DNA from: Halomonas faecis
GTDB lineage: Bacteria > Pseudomonadota > Gammaproteobacteria > Pseudomonadales > Halomonadaceae
Direction: 5' to 3'
Assembly: GCF_010993975.1 (NCBI RefSeq)
Contig: NZ_JAACZO010000004.1
Location: 82,260 to 146,259, forward strand
Length of the DNA: 64,000 nucleotides
In this document: positions 17,696 through 28,321 of the stretch, one piece after another
Layout: each line of letters opens with the position of its first letter
Position numbering within the stretch: the first letter of the stretch is position 1
Position numbers and translations under genes: made by a program
The notes under the pieces: generated by a model
What the model saw: the letters and a program-made list of their open reading frames with translations, nothing else
Databases searched by the model: none
Told to the model about the DNA's origin: nothing

Positions 17696-18544
17696 ATGAG
17701 TCAACGAACGATCGGTGTCGTCGGTGCCGGCACCATGGGGCAGGGCATCGCCCAAGTGGTAGCGGTCAGCGGGTTTTCCGTCCAGCTCTACGACGTGGCC
17801 GATGCGCAGCTCGAGCGCGCGAGGGCGGCCATCGACAAGGGCCTGGGCAAGCTGGTGGCCAAAGAGAAGCTCAGCGAGGTGGAGAAGAACGCCGCTGTGG
17901 ATCGGCTGGCTACCACCACGGCGCTGGATGCGCTGAGCGACTGTACGGTGATCGTCGAGGCCGCTCCCGAGCAGCCGGCGCTCAAGGAGAAACTGTTCGC
18001 CGACCTGAGCCGGCTGACTCACGAAGCGATACTCGCCTCCAACACCTCGTCGTTGTCGCTGACCCGCCTTGCCGCGGTGTGCGAGCGCCCCGAACGGGTG
18101 GTGGGGATGCACTTCTTCAACCCGGTGCCGATACTCAAACTCGTCGAGGTGATTCGCGCCGAGCAGACCAGCGACGCTACCGTGGCCACCATCGAGCAAC
18201 TGGCCAAGGATCTCGGCAAGACGCCGGTAGCCATCGCCGACTCGCCGGGGTTCGCCGTCAACCGACTGCTGGTGCCGATGATCAACGAAGCGGCTTTCCT
18301 GGTGCAGGAGGGTGCCGCCACGCCCCAGGCCATCGACGAGGCCATGAAACTCGGTGCCGCCCATCCCATGGGCCCGCTGGCGCTGGCCGACCTGATCGGT
18401 CTTGACGTCTGTCTGGCGATCATGGAAGTGCTGCAGGAGGGCTTCGGCGATCCCAAGTACCGCCCCTGCCCGCTGCTCAAGCGCATGGTGGCCGCCGGCT
18501 ATCTGGGCAGGAAGAGCGGCCGCGGCTTCCACGTCTACGAATAG
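17696..18544 (+). CDS. 3-hydroxybutyryl-CoA dehydrogenase
   Basis: 282 aa, standard for monofunctional short-chain HBD (PaaH/Hbd). The NAD-binding motif is IGVVGAGTMGQGIAQVVAVS at residues 5-24. The catalytic segment EAILASNTSSLSLTRLA near 110 and GMHFFNPVPILKLVEVI with the catalytic His near 138 follow. The C-terminal dimer domain has DSPGFAVNRLLVPMINEA and MKLGAAHPMGPLALADLIGL. Oxidises 3-hydroxyacyl-CoA to 3-ketoacyl-CoA. It follows the ligase by 14 bp with CGGGAGAG upstream of its ATG, completing the three-gene catabolic set. Confidence 0.9.
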   Translation: MSQRTIGVVGAGTMGQGIAQVVAVSGFSVQLYDVADAQLERARAAIDKGLGKLVAKEKLSEVEKNAAVDRLATTTALDALSDCTVIVEAAPEQPALKEKLFADLSRLTHEAILASNTSSLSLTRLAAVCERPERVVGMHFFNPVPILKLVEVIRAEQTSDATVATIEQLAKDLGKTPVAIADSPGFAVNRLLVPMINEAAFLVQEGAATPQAIDEAMKLGAAHPMGPLALADLIGLDVCLAIMEVLQEGFGDPKYRPCPLLKRMVAAGYLGRKSGRGFHVYE

Positions 18545-18559
18545 CGGCCGACTCGAGCG

Positions 18560-20029
18560 CTACGCGCCTTTCCGGCGCCGACCCAGTCCGGGCAGTACCA
18601 GCAGCGCGGCCAGCAGCCATGCCGGCCAGCTGCCGGTGCGGGTGAAGGGCGTGTGGCCGCTCATGGGAGTGATCTCGGCGGAGAGGGTGGCCACTTCGAA
18701 CTGCGGCGCCCGGGCGATGACCCGCCCCTGGGCGTCGATCGTTGCGGTGACGCCGTTGCTGGTGGCGCGTACCACCGGGCGGCCGTTCTCCAGGGCGCGC
18801 AGGCGGGCCATCTGCAGGTGCTGCAGTGGGCCGATGGAGGCGCCGAACCAGGTGTCGTTGGACACCGTCAGCAGGATTTCGGCATCGCGGGCACGGCTCG
18901 CGACCAGGTCGGGATAGATGATCTCGTAGCAGATGGCGTTGCCCAGCCGCGTGCCGGCCGCCTCGATGGGCGCCTGCTCCGCAGGGCCCGGCGTCATGGC
19001 CGGCATCGGCAGGTCGAAGAAGGCGATGGCGCCGCGCAACAGGCCCTCCAGCGGCAGGTACTCCCCGAAGGGCACCAGGTGAGTCTTGCGGTACTGGCCC
19101 TCGGCATTGCCCAGGCCGATGACGCTGTTGAAGTAGAGCCCTTCGCCGTCGCGCTGCAGGATGCCGGTCAGCAGCGCGGTTTGCGGCGGTAGGCTCGCCT
19201 GGGCGCGCTCCAGGATGGGGCGTGCCTCCGCTTCGAACATCGGCAACGCCGCTTCGGGCCACACGACGAGGTCGTGGCCGTCTTCCAGTTCGCGGGTCAG
19301 TTCGAGATAGGTATTGGCGGCCGTGCGCTGTCCTTCCGGTGTCCACTTGATCAACTGCGGCAGGTTGCCCTGCAGCAGCGCCACGTTCAGCGGTTCGCCG
19401 GCGGGCGAGGTCCACTGGCTGGGCAGGGCGAGGGGGGCGAGCCACAGTGCGGCGATGGGGGCGGCCGCCCACCAGCGCCGGCGCAGGCACTCCACGCCGA
19501 GGCTGCCGGTGAGCGCCACGATCAGCGACAGGGCGTAGACCCCACCGACCGGTGCCCAGGCCGCCAGCGGCGAATCGACCTGGGCCGTGCCGAGCAGCAG
19601 CCAGGGAAAGCCGGTGAACAGCCAAGTGCGCAGCCATTCGCCGAGCACCCAGGCGCCGGCGAAGGAGAGCCAGGCCAGGCGCGGCCCGGTGAGCCGGCGG
19701 TAGAGCCATAGCGTCACGGCGAAGAACAGAGCCAGGCCGGCCACGAAGAGAGAGGTCAGGGCCAGCGCCAGCGGTACGCCGGTATAGCCGTAGTCGTGGA
19801 TGGAAACGTAGACCCAGGAGGCGCCGGAACCGAACAAGCCCACCCCGTAGAGCCAGCCCTTCAGCGCTACTTGGCCGGGCGTCAGGCGATGCAGGCCGGC
19901 ATACACCAGGCCGGCGGCCACGGGGCCCAGCCACCAGAGCGAGAACGGGGCGGCGGAGAGGGTGGTGAGCACTCCGGCGGCCAGCGCCGCCAGGCAGTGC
20001 AGGGCGGGGTAGAGGCGCTTGTCAGTCAT
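18560..20029 (-). CDS. lnt: Apolipoprotein N-acyltransferase
   Basis: 489 aa (E. coli 512). About seven N-terminal membrane spans are followed by a periplasmic nitrilase-fold domain with the catalytic triad: Glu in LVVWPEAALPMFE, Lys in YRKTHLVPFGEYLP, and Cys in GNAICYEIIYPDLV. A C-terminal span closes the protein. Adds the third acyl chain to outer-membrane lipoproteins at the inner membrane. Last gene of the minus-strand miaB-phoH-ybeY-corC-lnt set, the usual gammaproteobacterial order. Confidence 0.95.
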   Translation of the reverse strand: MTDKRLYPALHCLAALAAGVLTTLSAAPFSLWWLGPVAAGLVYAGLHRLTPGQVALKGWLYGVGLFGSGASWVYVSIHDYGYTGVPLALALTSLFVAGLALFFAVTLWLYRRLTGPRLAWLSFAGAWVLGEWLRTWLFTGFPWLLLGTAQVDSPLAAWAPVGGVYALSLIVALTGSLGVECLRRRWWAAAPIAALWLAPLALPSQWTSPAGEPLNVALLQGNLPQLIKWTPEGQRTAANTYLELTRELEDGHDLVVWPEAALPMFEAEARPILERAQASLPPQTALLTGILQRDGEGLYFNSVIGLGNAEGQYRKTHLVPFGEYLPLEGLLRGAIAFFDLPMPAMTPGPAEQAPIEAAGTRLGNAICYEIIYPDLVASRARDAEILLTVSNDTWFGASIGPLQHLQMARLRALENGRPVVRATSNGVTATIDAQGRVIARAPQFEVATLSAEITPMSGHTPFTRTGSWPAWLLAALLVLPGLGRRRKGA

Positions 20030-20057
20030 CGGTCGTCCCTGTGGATGGCGCCGCTGG

Positions 20058-20921
20058 CTATTCCATTTCGAGGCTGGGGGCCGCCTCGAGCAGACGGATG
20101 CGGCGGTTGTCGGCGTTGAGCACGGTGAAGCGCCAGCCGCCGAGCTCGGTATGCTCGCCGCGACCGGGCAGGTGGCCGAAGCGCTGCATCACCAGGCCGC
20201 CGAGGGTATCGAATTCCTCGTCGGAGAAACGCGTGCCGAAGCGCTCGTTGAAATCCTCGATGGGGGTCAAGGCGCGAATGGCGTAGCGACCCTCGCCCAG
20301 GTCGCGGATGTCGTCCTCCTCTTCGGTGTCGTGCTCGTCCTCGATGTCACCGACGATCTGCTCGAGGATGTCCTCGATGGTGACGATGCCCGCGGTGCCG
20401 CCATATTCGTCGACTACCACCGCCATGTGGTTGTGGGTGTCGCGGAACTCCTTGAGCAGGCTGTTGAGACGCTTGGATTCGGGGATGAACATGGCGGGAC
20501 GCAGGACTTCCTCGAGGCGAAAGTCCTCGCGCTCTTCGGCCGACCGGCTGATCAGCGGCAACAGATCCTTGGCCAGCAGCAGCCCCTTGACTTCATCCAG
20601 GTTTTCGCCGATCACCGGATAGCGCGAGTGGCCGGTTTCGCTGATGAGCGAAAGGTACTCGTCGATGGGTTGGTCGACGGCGATGGCGGCGACCTGGGAG
20701 CGTGGAATCAGCACCTCGCGAACCTGCTGGTCGCTGATCTGCATCGCCCCTTCGATGATGCGCATGGCATCCTGATCGAGCTTGAGCCGGCTGGCCGCCT
20801 GGCGCAGGAATTCCAGCAGCTCGTGCCGCGAGCTGGGTTCGTCGCTGTCACCGGAGAGGGCGCCGAGCAGTTTGTCGAGCCAGGATCGGTTGCCTGGGCT
20901 GGTCGATCGGTCTTCGCTCAT
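20058..20921 (-). CDS. corC: CBS-domain and CorC/HlyC-domain protein (YbeX)
   Basis: 287 aa. Two CBS motifs span about residues 65-190 ([20 protein letters not shown], and the second with [20 protein letters not shown]), followed by the acidic [20 protein letters not shown] and a C-terminal CorC_HlyC domain ([15 protein letters not shown]). The family is linked to magnesium/cobalt efflux and ribosome-related functions. It overlaps ybeY by 4 bp. Confidence 0.93.
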   Translation of the reverse strand: MSEDRSTSPGNRSWLDKLLGALSGDSDEPSSRHELLEFLRQAASRLKLDQDAMRIIEGAMQISDQQVREVLIPRSQVAAIAVDQPIDEYLSLISETGHSRYPVIGENLDEVKGLLLAKDLLPLISRSAEEREDFRLEEVLRPAMFIPESKRLNSLLKEFRDTHNHMAVVVDEYGGTAGIVTIEDILEQIVGDIEDEHDTEEEDDIRDLGEGRYAIRALTPIEDFNERFGTRFSDEEFDTLGGLVMQRFGHLPGRGEHTELGGWRFTVLNADNRRIRLLEAAPSLEME

Positions 20922-21433
20922 GGGTCGGTTCTCTCGTTGTCGCTGTCGGCAGACGACGCACTCGTGGCGGATCGGGGCACGTAGGGGTCGGGAATGGCAA
21001 GCTCGGCCAGTAGCTCACGCTCCAGCCGTTCCATGGCCTCGGCCTCGGCTTCGTCGATGTGGTCATAGCCCAGCAGGTGCAGCGTGCCATGAATGACCAG
21101 GTGGGCGTAATGCTCGACAAGCGGCTTGCGCTGCTCGACGGCTTCGCGTGCCACCACCGGGTGGCAGATCACCAAGTCGCCGAGCAGCGGCAGTGCGATG
21201 CCGGGTGGTGCCTCGAACGGAAAGGAGAGCACATTGGTGGGTCGGTCGCGACCGCGGTAGTCGCGATTCAGCGCCTGGCTCTCCGCGGTGTCGACGAAGC
21301 GCACGGTCAGCTCGTGGCGCGACTCCGCCGCGTGATGCGCCAGCACTGCGTGGACCCAGGCCTCGAGTTCGCCTTGGCTGGGAAGGCCTTCGGCACCGAG
21401 GGCGACCTGTCGGTCGATGAGCGGCGGTCTCAT
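20918..21433 (-). CDS. ybeY: Endoribonuclease YbeY
   Basis: 171 aa single-domain metalloprotein for 16S rRNA 3'-end maturation and ribosome quality control. The zinc motif [20 protein letters not shown] near residue 120 has the canonical three His. [20 protein letters not shown] near residue 55 carries the conserved Arg. It overlaps phoH and corC by 4 bp each, indicating coupled translation. Confidence 0.95.
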   Translation of the reverse strand: MRPPLIDRQVALGAEGLPSQGELEAWVHAVLAHHAAESRHELTVRFVDTAESQALNRDYRGRDRPTNVLSFPFEAPPGIALPLLGDLVICHPVVAREAVEQRKPLVEHYAHLVIHGTLHLLGYDHIDEAEAEAMERLERELLAELAIPDPYVPRSATSASSADSDNERTDP

Positions 21434-22530
21434 GAGTCGTCGGCTTTGCCGTTGTCCTGGTCATGATGCAGCTTGTTTTGCATGGCGCGCTCCAGTCGTT
21501 CCTGGCGAAGGGTCTCGCGCTCCTCTCGTTGGGCGCGCTCCTGAGCCTCCTGCTCGGCCTCGAAGCTTTCGTAGGCCTCGATGATGCGCTGTACCAGCGG
21601 ATGGCGCACCACGTCCTTGGCGGAGAAGTGTGTCACGCCGATGCCCGGGGTATCCTTGAGCACCTCCAGCACCTGGATCAGGCCGGAGTGCTGGCCCCGT
21701 GGCAGGTCGACCTGGGTGATGTCGCCGGTGATCACCGCCGTGGAACCGAAGCCGATGCGGGTGAGGAACATCTTCATCTGTTCGCGGGTGGTGTTCTGGC
21801 TTTCGTCGAGAATGATGAAGGCGTTGTTCAGGGTGCGGCCGCGCATGTAGGCCAGCGGGGCGATCTCGATCACCTGTCGCTCGATCAGCTTGCCGACCTG
21901 TTCGAAGCCGAGCATCTCGTAGAGGGCATCGTAGAGCGGACGCAGGTAGGGGTCGATCTTCTGGGCCAGGTCGCCGGGCAGGAAGCCGAGCTTCTCACCG
22001 GCTTCCACCGCCGGGCGTACCAACAGGATGCGACGTACCTCCTGTTGGTTGAGGGCCTCCACGGCTGCGGCCACCGCCAGGTAGGTCTTGCCGGTGCCGG
22101 CCGGGCCGATGCCGAAGTTGATGTCGTGGGCGCGAATGCTCGAGACGTAGCCCTGCTGATTGGCCCCGCGCGGCTTGATCAGTTGCTTGGGGGTGCGCAG
22201 CAGCACCTCGCCGTCGCCGTGTCCCTCTTCCTCGTCCAGCGCCTCGCGGCCGGACTCCTGCAGGAACAGGTGGACGGTGTCGGGGGAAAGATCGCTCGCC
22301 TCGGCCTCGCGGTAGAGGTGTTCGAGAACGTTGGCTGCGGCCTTGACGCGTGGGCCGGGGCCGGCCAGCTGGAAGACGTTGCCGCGGTTGCGCAGGGTGA
22401 CGCCGAGGCGCGATTCGACGAGTTTGAGGTGCTCGTCGCGTTGGCCGCATAGCTTGGCCAGGCGTTGGGGGTCGTTGGGTTCGAGGCTCAGAGTGATGAC
22501 GCGATTGGCCTGAGTGGCATGCTGGCTCAA
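21430..22530 (-). CDS. PhoH-like ATPase (YbeZ)
   Basis: 366 aa. The Walker A motif is [20 protein letters not shown] near residue 135 and the DExx-type Walker B is [20 protein letters not shown] near 235. The N-terminal ~100 residues include a KH-like RNA-binding segment ([20 protein letters not shown]). A charged tail follows residue 330. Partner of YbeY, probably an RNA helicase or RNase-associated ATPase. Conserved position between miaB and ybeY. Confidence 0.93.
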   Translation of the reverse strand: MSQHATQANRVITLSLEPNDPQRLAKLCGQRDEHLKLVESRLGVTLRNRGNVFQLAGPGPRVKAAANVLEHLYREAEASDLSPDTVHLFLQESGREALDEEEGHGDGEVLLRTPKQLIKPRGANQQGYVSSIRAHDINFGIGPAGTGKTYLAVAAAVEALNQQEVRRILLVRPAVEAGEKLGFLPGDLAQKIDPYLRPLYDALYEMLGFEQVGKLIERQVIEIAPLAYMRGRTLNNAFIILDESQNTTREQMKMFLTRIGFGSTAVITGDITQVDLPRGQHSGLIQVLEVLKDTPGIGVTHFSAKDVVRHPLVQRIIEAYESFEAEQEAQERAQREERETLRQERLERAMQNKLHHDQDNGKADDS

Positions 22531-22618
22531 GGCGGAAGAATCCCTGCGTTGCGTGTGATGGCGTCAGCTTACTGCCCCGGGCTGGGCCGGGGCAATGCGT
22601 GACGATGGCTCGCTGGCG

Positions 22619-23968
22619 TCAGTATAGTTCGGGAGATGCGAGCTCGCCGCGCAGCGAGTTGGGCAGCGCCTCGCTGATCTCCACGTCGACGAAGTAGCCG
22701 ATGAGTTCGGTGGGGTTGGCGGCGCGGAAGTTGACGACCCGGTTGTTCTCGGTGCGCCCGGAGAGCTGGCCGGGATCCTTGGGGGAAAAACCGGTGACCA
22801 GGATGCGCTGGGTGGTGCCCACCATGCGGCGGCTGATCTGCATGGCATGCTGATTGATGCGCTCCTGCAGAATCGCCAGGCGCTGCTTCTTGACGCTCTC
22901 CGGCGTCTCGTCGGCAAGGTCGGCGGCCGGGGTGCCGGGGCGCGCCGAGTAGACGAAACTGAAGGAGTGGTCGAAGCCGATGCGGTGGATCAGATCCATG
23001 GTGGCTTCGAAATCGTCGTCGGTCTCGCCGGGGAAGCCGATGATGAAGTCCGAGGAGAAACTGATGTCGGGGCGCAGCTCACGGATGCGCTCCAGCTTGT
23101 CGACGTACTCCTCGACGGTGTGACCGCGCTTCATGGCCGTGAGAATGCGATCGGAGCCAGCCTGAACCGGCAGGTGCAGGTGACTGACCAGTTCGGGAAT
23201 CTCGCCATACGCCTCGATCAGGCTGTCGGAGAACTCCACCGGGTGCGAGGTGGTGAAACGGATGCGGTCGATGCCCTCCACCGCCGCCACGCAAGCGATC
23301 AGTTCGGCCAGGTCGATCTCGTCGCCCAGTTGGTTCAATCCGCGATAGGCGTTGACGTTCTGGCCCAGCAGGTTGATCTCGCGCACGCCCTGGTCGGCCA
23401 GGTGTATCACCTCGTCCATCACTGCCTCGAAGGGGCGCGAGACCTCTTCGCCGCGGGTATAGGGCACCACGCAGAACGTGCAGTACTTGGAGCAGCCCTC
23501 CATGATCGACACGAAGGCCGTGGCGCCGTCGGAGCTCGGCTTGGGCAGGTGATCGAACTTCTCGATCTCGGGGAAGGTGACGTCGACCACCGAGATCGGC
23601 TGAGCGCTCTTGCCGCGCTGCTCGAGCATGTTGGGTACGCGGTGCAGCGTCTGGGGGCCGAACACCATGTCCACGTGGGGCGCGCGCTTGCGCAGATTCT
23701 CGCCCTCCTGGCTGGCCACGCAGCCGCCCACGCCGATCACCAGGTCGGGATTGGCTTCCTTGAGCTTCTTCCAGCGGCCGAGCTGGTGGAATACCTTCTC
23801 CTGGGCCTTTTCACGAATCGAGCAGGTATTGAGCAGGATGACGTCGGCCTCGCCTTCGTCGTCGGTCAGCTCCAGCTGGTGGGACTCGCCGAGCAGATCC
23901 GCCATGCGTGCGGAGTCGTACTCGTTCATCTGGCAGCCATGAGTCTTGATGAAGAGTTTCTTCGCCAT
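22619..23968 (-). CDS. miaB: tRNA-2-methylthio-N6-dimethylallyladenosine synthase
   Basis: 449 aa radical-SAM methylthiotransferase acting on i6A37 of tRNA. The N-terminal UPF0004 domain has [15 protein letters not shown] and [16 protein letters not shown]. The radical SAM cluster motif is [18 protein letters not shown] near residue 157. A TRAM domain occupies the C-terminus ([15 protein letters not shown]). Start 23968; the promoter lies in 23969-24395. Upstream of phoH by 88 bp on the same strand. Confidence 0.95.
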   Translation of the reverse strand: MAKKLFIKTHGCQMNEYDSARMADLLGESHQLELTDDEGEADVILLNTCSIREKAQEKVFHQLGRWKKLKEANPDLVIGVGGCVASQEGENLRKRAPHVDMVFGPQTLHRVPNMLEQRGKSAQPISVVDVTFPEIEKFDHLPKPSSDGATAFVSIMEGCSKYCTFCVVPYTRGEEVSRPFEAVMDEVIHLADQGVREINLLGQNVNAYRGLNQLGDEIDLAELIACVAAVEGIDRIRFTTSHPVEFSDSLIEAYGEIPELVSHLHLPVQAGSDRILTAMKRGHTVEEYVDKLERIRELRPDISFSSDFIIGFPGETDDDFEATMDLIHRIGFDHSFSFVYSARPGTPAADLADETPESVKKQRLAILQERINQHAMQISRRMVGTTQRILVTGFSPKDPGQLSGRTENNRVVNFRAANPTELIGYFVDVEISEALPNSLRGELASPELY

Positions 23969-24395
23969 AAGATAGAGTCTTCGTCGGTTGCCCGACGCGT
24001 GTCACCGGTGAATGGAACGTCGCGAGGATGTGGCGCTGGGCCGTTGCGCAGGCCGGTCATTATACGGCAGCACCCGGAACGGGGCCAGCACGGGCTGCCC
24101 CCGGCGCCACTTTGGCTGTGGTAACCTGTCAGCCGGTCGCGGGCGGTGTCTCATGGGCCCGGGGCGCAACGCGATATCGGGTCGATCACGTGATGACCAA
24201 GGTGCCGAAGGGCCCGCAGGACGGCACCTGGCAGTGGTTCTCCAGCGTTTTTCCCGATGGTTGTCCACAGAAGCTGTGAACAACTGCCCGAGTGGCACAG
24301 GTCTCATCGGTCATCGTCGCAACGGGAGGTTGGGCGATGGCTCGGATCGCGGTAGAACGGTTGCTGCAGGAGCCTTCGACAGTCAGGACTACGGC
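23969..24395. promoter_or_regulatory. Divergent intergenic region between miaB and the SH3 gene
   Basis: 427 bp between the miaB start and the SH3-protein start. No gene is supported here: short plus-strand frames exist but have no ribosome site or recognisable product. It must contain both promoters. The notable feature is the palindrome at 24260-24284. Confidence 0.5.
24260..24284. repeat. Palindrome of two inverted DnaA-box-like 9-mers
   Basis: GTTGTCCACAG at 24260-24270 is an imperfect inverted copy (10 of 11) of CTGTGAACAAC at 24274-24284, separated by AAG. Each arm holds a word one or two mismatches from the DnaA consensus TTATNCACA (TTGTCCACA and TTGTTCACA). It lies about 110 bp before the SH3-domain gene. 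It could be a DnaA- or dimeric-regulator-binding operator; no origin features surround it. Confidence 0.35.
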
Positions 24396-25025
24396 ATGAT
24401 CATGCAACGAAGCAAGACGCTGTTGGTGGGAGTGGCCCTGGGGCTTTTCGCCTTGCCTCTCGCCGCCCAGCAGAATGACGACGCGACCCACTGGGTTTCC
24501 GACGAACTGACCACCTGGGTGCGCAGTGGCCCCACCGACGGCTATCGCATCGTCGGCACCCTCACCGCCGGCGAGCCGGTGACGGTGCTCGAGACCAGCG
24601 GCGACTACAGCCGCGTGGAAAACGACGAGGGGGAAACCGTCTGGGTGCTCAGCGAGGAGCTTCAGCAGGAGCCCAGCGCCCAGGAGCAACTGCCCGAACT
24701 GCGGTCTCAGGTGGAGACCCTGGAAGCGGAGCTCGCCAGCATCAACGACACCTGGGAGAACCGGGTGGCCACCATGACGGAAACCCTCGAGCAGCGTGAG
24801 CGGCGCATCGCCGAACTCGAGGAGCGCAACCGGCAACTGGACGGACAGACGCAGGAATCCAGCGCGACCATTCGCGAGCTTCAGGCACGTCTCGATACCC
24901 AGGAAGAAGACCTGCTGATACGTTACTTCATGTACGGCGGCGGCGTGGCCGGCGCCGGCCTGCTGGTGGGGTTGATCATTCCGCACTTGCCGCGGAAGCG
25001 GCGCAAGAACGACCGCTGGTTCTAG
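24396..25025 (+). CDS. SH3-domain membrane protein, TIGR04211/YgiM type
   Basis: 209 aa. A signal peptide (about 22 residues, ...LFALPLAAQ), a bacterial SH3 domain at about residues 30-90 (DELTTWVRSGPTDGYRIVGT), a coiled coil at about 95-170 with heptad-rich EQLPELRSQVETLEAELA, and one C-terminal membrane span (YGGGVAGAGLLVGLIIP) followed by basic residues. This is the YgiM/TIGR04211 layout. Periplasmic domain tethered to the inner membrane, probably binding cell wall. AGGA lies seven bases before the chosen ATG. Confidence 0.85.
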   Translation: MIMQRSKTLLVGVALGLFALPLAAQQNDDATHWVSDELTTWVRSGPTDGYRIVGTLTAGEPVTVLETSGDYSRVENDEGETVWVLSEELQQEPSAQEQLPELRSQVETLEAELASINDTWENRVATMTETLEQRERRIAELEERNRQLDGQTQESSATIRELQARLDTQEEDLLIRYFMYGGGVAGAGLLVGLIIPHLPRKRRKNDRWF

Positions 25026-25073
25026 CAGCTGGCCCTGATCGACTGCAAGAACCGACGAGCTGCAGGAGAGAGT

Positions 25074-25712
25074 ATGGGACAGGAGTGGCTCAAGCGCTGG
25101 CGCGAAGGGCGCATCGGCTTTCACCGCGATGCCACGCACCCCGCGCTGGTGCGTCACTGGCCCCTGCTCGGGGCACGGCCCGGTACCAAGGTGCTCGTGC
25201 CGCTATGCGGCAAGAGTCTCGACATGCGCTGGCTGGCGCGCCATGACCATCCGGTGCTGGGCATCGAGCTGGCGGAAGAGGCCATCGAGCAGTTCGTGGC
25301 CGAGGGAAATGGGGCGGTGTCGCGCTACCGCCAGGAGCCGTTCGCCATCTGCCGGCAGGGCAGTGTCGAGCTGTGGTGCGGCGACTTCTTCCATTTTCAC
25401 ATCGAACAGGCCGCCGAGATCGGCGCCTTCTACGACCGCGCGGCGTTGATTGCGCTGCCCGCCGCCACCCGGCAGCGCTATGCCTTCCATCTGGCGCAGC
25501 TGATTCCCCCCGGTGCGCCCGGCCTGTTGATCAGCCTGACACGCGCGCCGGGCGACACCGGAGGACCACCCTACAGCACGGATGCCGCGGAGGTGCGTGC
25601 CCTCTTCGAACCCAACTTCCGGGTCACTCACCTGGAAGACGGCGAACCGGAGCCCGGCAGCGGCTTCCGCGAGAGTGTGTGGGCGTTGGTGCGCCGCGGT
25701 CCGAAGGTCTAG
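25074..25712 (+). CDS. tpm: Thiopurine S-methyltransferase
   Basis: 212 aa, the standard size for bacterial TPMT. The N-terminus is WLKRWREGRIGFHRDATHP, and the SAM site is KVLVPLCGKSLDMRWLARHD with GIELAEEAIEQF. Mid-protein AAEIGAFYDRAALIALPAAT is also family-typical. In bacteria the enzyme methylates selenium and tellurium compounds as well as thiopurines. SD-like GGAGAG precedes the ATG. It overlaps the convergent lipoprotein gene by 4 bp. Confidence 0.92.
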   Translation: MGQEWLKRWREGRIGFHRDATHPALVRHWPLLGARPGTKVLVPLCGKSLDMRWLARHDHPVLGIELAEEAIEQFVAEGNGAVSRYRQEPFAICRQGSVELWCGDFFHFHIEQAAEIGAFYDRAALIALPAATRQRYAFHLAQLIPPGAPGLLISLTRAPGDTGGPPYSTDAAEVRALFEPNFRVTHLEDGEPEPGSGFRESVWALVRRGPKV

Positions 25713-26299
25713 CGCGCCAATAGCTGTCCCAGCTCCGGATCGCGGAAAGCGCGGTCCAGGGCATCGCTGATCAGCTCGTTGAGCATGTCCGCATTCTCCT
25801 CGCGGTTGGGGCGCAGGGCGAAGCTCTGGGTTCGCCGCGAGGTGTAGGTGCCGGTATAGGTGGTGCCGCCGTTGACGGCCTTGGCCTCGAGCACGGCTTC
25901 CAGTCGGGCTTCGCCGAGCAGCGGCTGGCCGTCTCCACGTTCGTAGCCCAGGCGCTGGAGAGTGAGCGTCAAGGTGGGGCGGTCGGAAGCCGATTCGGTC
26001 GTGGGGGAAAAGCCCATGTCGCGAACCGCGCGCTCGGCTTCGCGCTGCAGGCGGGGAGTCAGCTCCCGCGGTGTGACGGTGATGACGGACGTGGACATGG
26101 CGCTGCCCGAGCGCGTGCCGATCACTTCCTCGTCGCGGGCGTCGGCGGCTTCGACGGTCACCGCCTGGCCGCTGCCGGCCTGCGGTACCTCGGCGGTACG
26201 GCGTGGATCGAGCTGCAGATAGTGCGGGCTGGCGCAGCCGGCCAGTACCAGCGTGGCCAATAGGGCCGCGGCGGCGCGCCCGAGGGGGTGTCCAAGCAT
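25709..26299 (-). CDS. YajG-family lipoprotein
   Basis: 196 aa. The N-terminus has a lipobox-type signal peptide LLATLVLAGCASPHYLQLDP with the lipidated Cys near residue 21. The rest matches the YajG pattern: DARDEEVIGTRSGSAMSTSV, then repeated beta/alpha segments ending MLNELISDALDRAFRDPELG. Outer-membrane or periplasm-facing lipoprotein of unknown function. The upstream GATTCTCCCGG and length favour this start. Confidence 0.8.
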   Translation of the reverse strand: MLGHPLGRAAAALLATLVLAGCASPHYLQLDPRRTAEVPQAGSGQAVTVEAADARDEEVIGTRSGSAMSTSVITVTPRELTPRLQREAERAVRDMGFSPTTESASDRPTLTLTLQRLGYERGDGQPLLGEARLEAVLEAKAVNGGTTYTGTYTSRRTQSFALRPNREENADMLNELISDALDRAFRDPELGQLLAR

Positions 26300-26387
26300 G
26301 CGAATCTCCCGGTCGTGATAACACCTAGCCAAGTCGCGACAGGCCGGTGGCCCGTCGCGTGGCGAGTATAGCGCCTGCCGGTTGCGA

Positions 26388-27497
26388 TCAGGAAATGGCG
26401 GCAGACGTCTTGCTCGCCGTGGTATCGCGACTTTCGGGGAAACGATGCCAACGGCGCGGCACGGCGAACAGGCGCTGCCCACGGGCGAGACCGAGGCGCT
26501 CGAAGTCGGCATGCCGCACCGTGGCCAGCCAGGGCTTGGCCAGCCAATCCGCTTCGAGTTCGACGCGTACTTCGGCGCCGACCGGGGAAATCGCAGTCAC
26601 CGTGACGGGTAGATGGGCCTCGGCGCTGGGCGTCTCGGCCAGTCGCACTTCATGGGGGCGCAGCAGCAGTTCCTCCGGGCCGTCGGGGAGTTCCACCGAG
26701 AGCTTGGCATCGCCGCAGGTCAGCACGCCGCGGCGCACCTCGCCCTCCAGGTGATTGACGTCGCCCAGGAACTCGAAGACGAAGCGGTTGGCGGGCGCGC
26801 GATAGAGCGTGTCCGGGGCGTCGATCTGCTCGATGCGGCCGTTGCTCATCACCACCACCCGGTCGGAGAGCTCCAGCGCCTCCTCCTGGTCGTGGGTGAC
26901 GAAGACGCTGGTGAAGTTCAACTCGTCATGCAGGTGGCGAAGCCAGCGACGCAGTTCCTGGCGTACCTTGGCGTCGAGGGCGCCGAAGGGCTCGTCGAGC
27001 AGCAGCACGTCGGGGCGCAGCGCCAGAGCACGGGCCAGCGACACGCGCTGCTGCTGGCCGCCGGAGAGCTGCGCCGGATAGCGGCTGGCGAAGGCTTCGA
27101 GCTGCACCATTTCCAGCAGGCGAAGCACCCGGGCACGGATCTCGCCGCTGCTCGGACGGCTCTGGCGCGGTAGCACGGTGAGCCCGAAGGCCACGTTGTC
27201 GTACACCGTCATGTGGCGGAACAGCGCGTAGTGCTGGAAGACGAAGCCGATGCGCCGGTCGCGCACGTGAACCTGGGTGACGTCGCGGTCGCCGAACAGG
27301 ATGCGTCCGGCGGGTTCGCAGTCGGCGTTTTCCAGTCCGGCGATGATGCGCAGCAGGGTGGTCTTGCCCGAGCCCGAGGGGCCGAGCAGCCCGACCAGCT
27401 CACCGTCGTGGATGTCCAGGTTCACCGGCTCCAGCGCGCGAGTCTGGCGTCCCGGCTTCCCGAAGGTCTTGGCGACGTCATGCAGATGGATGCTCAT
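26388..27497 (-). CDS. cysA: Sulfate/thiosulfate ABC transporter ATP-binding protein
   Basis: 369 aa. ABC ATPase with Walker [21 protein letters not shown] at about residue 34, signature [16 protein letters not shown] near 135, Walker [20 protein letters not shown], and the H-loop [20 protein letters not shown]. The C-terminal ~120 residues form the TOBE-like regulatory domain seen in CysA. Energises sulfate import with CysT/CysW and the binding protein. It overlaps cysW by 4 bp. Confidence 0.95.
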   Translation of the reverse strand: MSIHLHDVAKTFGKPGRQTRALEPVNLDIHDGELVGLLGPSGSGKTTLLRIIAGLENADCEPAGRILFGDRDVTQVHVRDRRIGFVFQHYALFRHMTVYDNVAFGLTVLPRQSRPSSGEIRARVLRLLEMVQLEAFASRYPAQLSGGQQQRVSLARALALRPDVLLLDEPFGALDAKVRQELRRWLRHLHDELNFTSVFVTHDQEEALELSDRVVVMSNGRIEQIDAPDTLYRAPANRFVFEFLGDVNHLEGEVRRGVLTCGDAKLSVELPDGPEELLLRPHEVRLAETPSAEAHLPVTVTAISPVGAEVRVELEADWLAKPWLATVRHADFERLGLARGQRLFAVPRRWHRFPESRDTTASKTSAAIS

Positions 27498-28321
27498 GGG
27501 TAAGCCTCCCGGCGCGCGGCGCGCCATTCCAGGCCGGCCTTGGCGGCAAGGGTGAACAGGGCGATCAGCGCCAGCAGGGCGGCGCTGGCGAAGGCGCCCA
27601 CGGTGTTGTAGTCCTGATAGAGCAGTTCGACGTGCAGCGGCAGGGTATTGGTCTCGCCGCGGATGGCTCCGGAAACCACCGAGACGGCGCCGAATTCGCC
27701 CACCGCCCGGGCGTTGGTGAGAATCACCCCGTACAGTAGCGCCCAGCGGATGTTGGGCAGCGTCACCCGGCGAAAGAGCGTGAAGCCCCGGGCGCCGAGC
27801 GTCACCGCGGCTTCCTCCTCGCGGGAGCCCTGGGCCTGCATCAGCGGGATCAGCTCGCGGGCCACGAAGGGGCAGGTGACGAAGACGGTCACCATCAGAA
27901 TGCCCGGCCAGGCGAACATCAGTTGGATGTCGTGGGCGTCGAGCCAACCACCGACCCAGCCGTTGCGGCCGTAGAGCAGCAGGTAGACCAGACCCGCCAC
28001 CACCGGCGACACCGCGAAAGGGATGTCGATCAGGGTCTGCAGCAGGCGCCGCCCCGGGAAGGTGAACCGGGTCACCAGCCACGCCAGGGCCACGCCGAAC
28101 ACCAGGTTGATCGGGATGGTCATCAGCGTCACGAACAGCGTGAGGGCGATGGCCGCGACGGTGTATTCGTCGCTGACGTTGCTCCAGAAAGTACCCACGC
28201 CCTGGGCGAAGGCCTGGGCGAAGATCGCTACCAGCGGCAGCAGCAGAAAGAGCCCGGCCAGCGCCACGGCGGCGAGGATCAGGCCGCGGCGCACCGCCGG
28301 GGCATCACCGATACGTTGCAT
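27494..28321 (-). CDS. cysW: Sulfate ABC transporter permease CysW
   Basis: 275 aa, six membrane spans. The ABC permease EAA loop is visible as [20 protein letters not shown] near residue 175, preceding [28 protein letters not shown]. The last span ends with a short basic tail. CysW versus CysT follows from order and the [24 protein letters not shown] motif. The ATG at 28321 overlaps the last base of the cysT stop, so translation is coupled. Confidence 0.93.
   Translation of the reverse strand: MQRIGDAPAVRRGLILAAVALAGLFLLLPLVAIFAQAFAQGVGTFWSNVSDEYTVAAIALTLFVTLMTIPINLVFGVALAWLVTRFTFPGRRLLQTLIDIPFAVSPVVAGLVYLLLYGRNGWVGGWLDAHDIQLMFAWPGILMVTVFVTCPFVARELIPLMQAQGSREEEAAVTLGARGFTLFRRVTLPNIRWALLYGVILTNARAVGEFGAVSVVSGAIRGETNTLPLHVELLYQDYNTVGAFASAALLALIALFTLAAKAGLEWRAARREAYP

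Noticed and set aside
24193..24279. Short frame of 28 codons with W-Q-W before the SH3 gene, resembling a leader peptide
   Set aside because: No ribosome site, no link to tryptophan genes and it ends inside the DnaA-like palindrome; probably chance.
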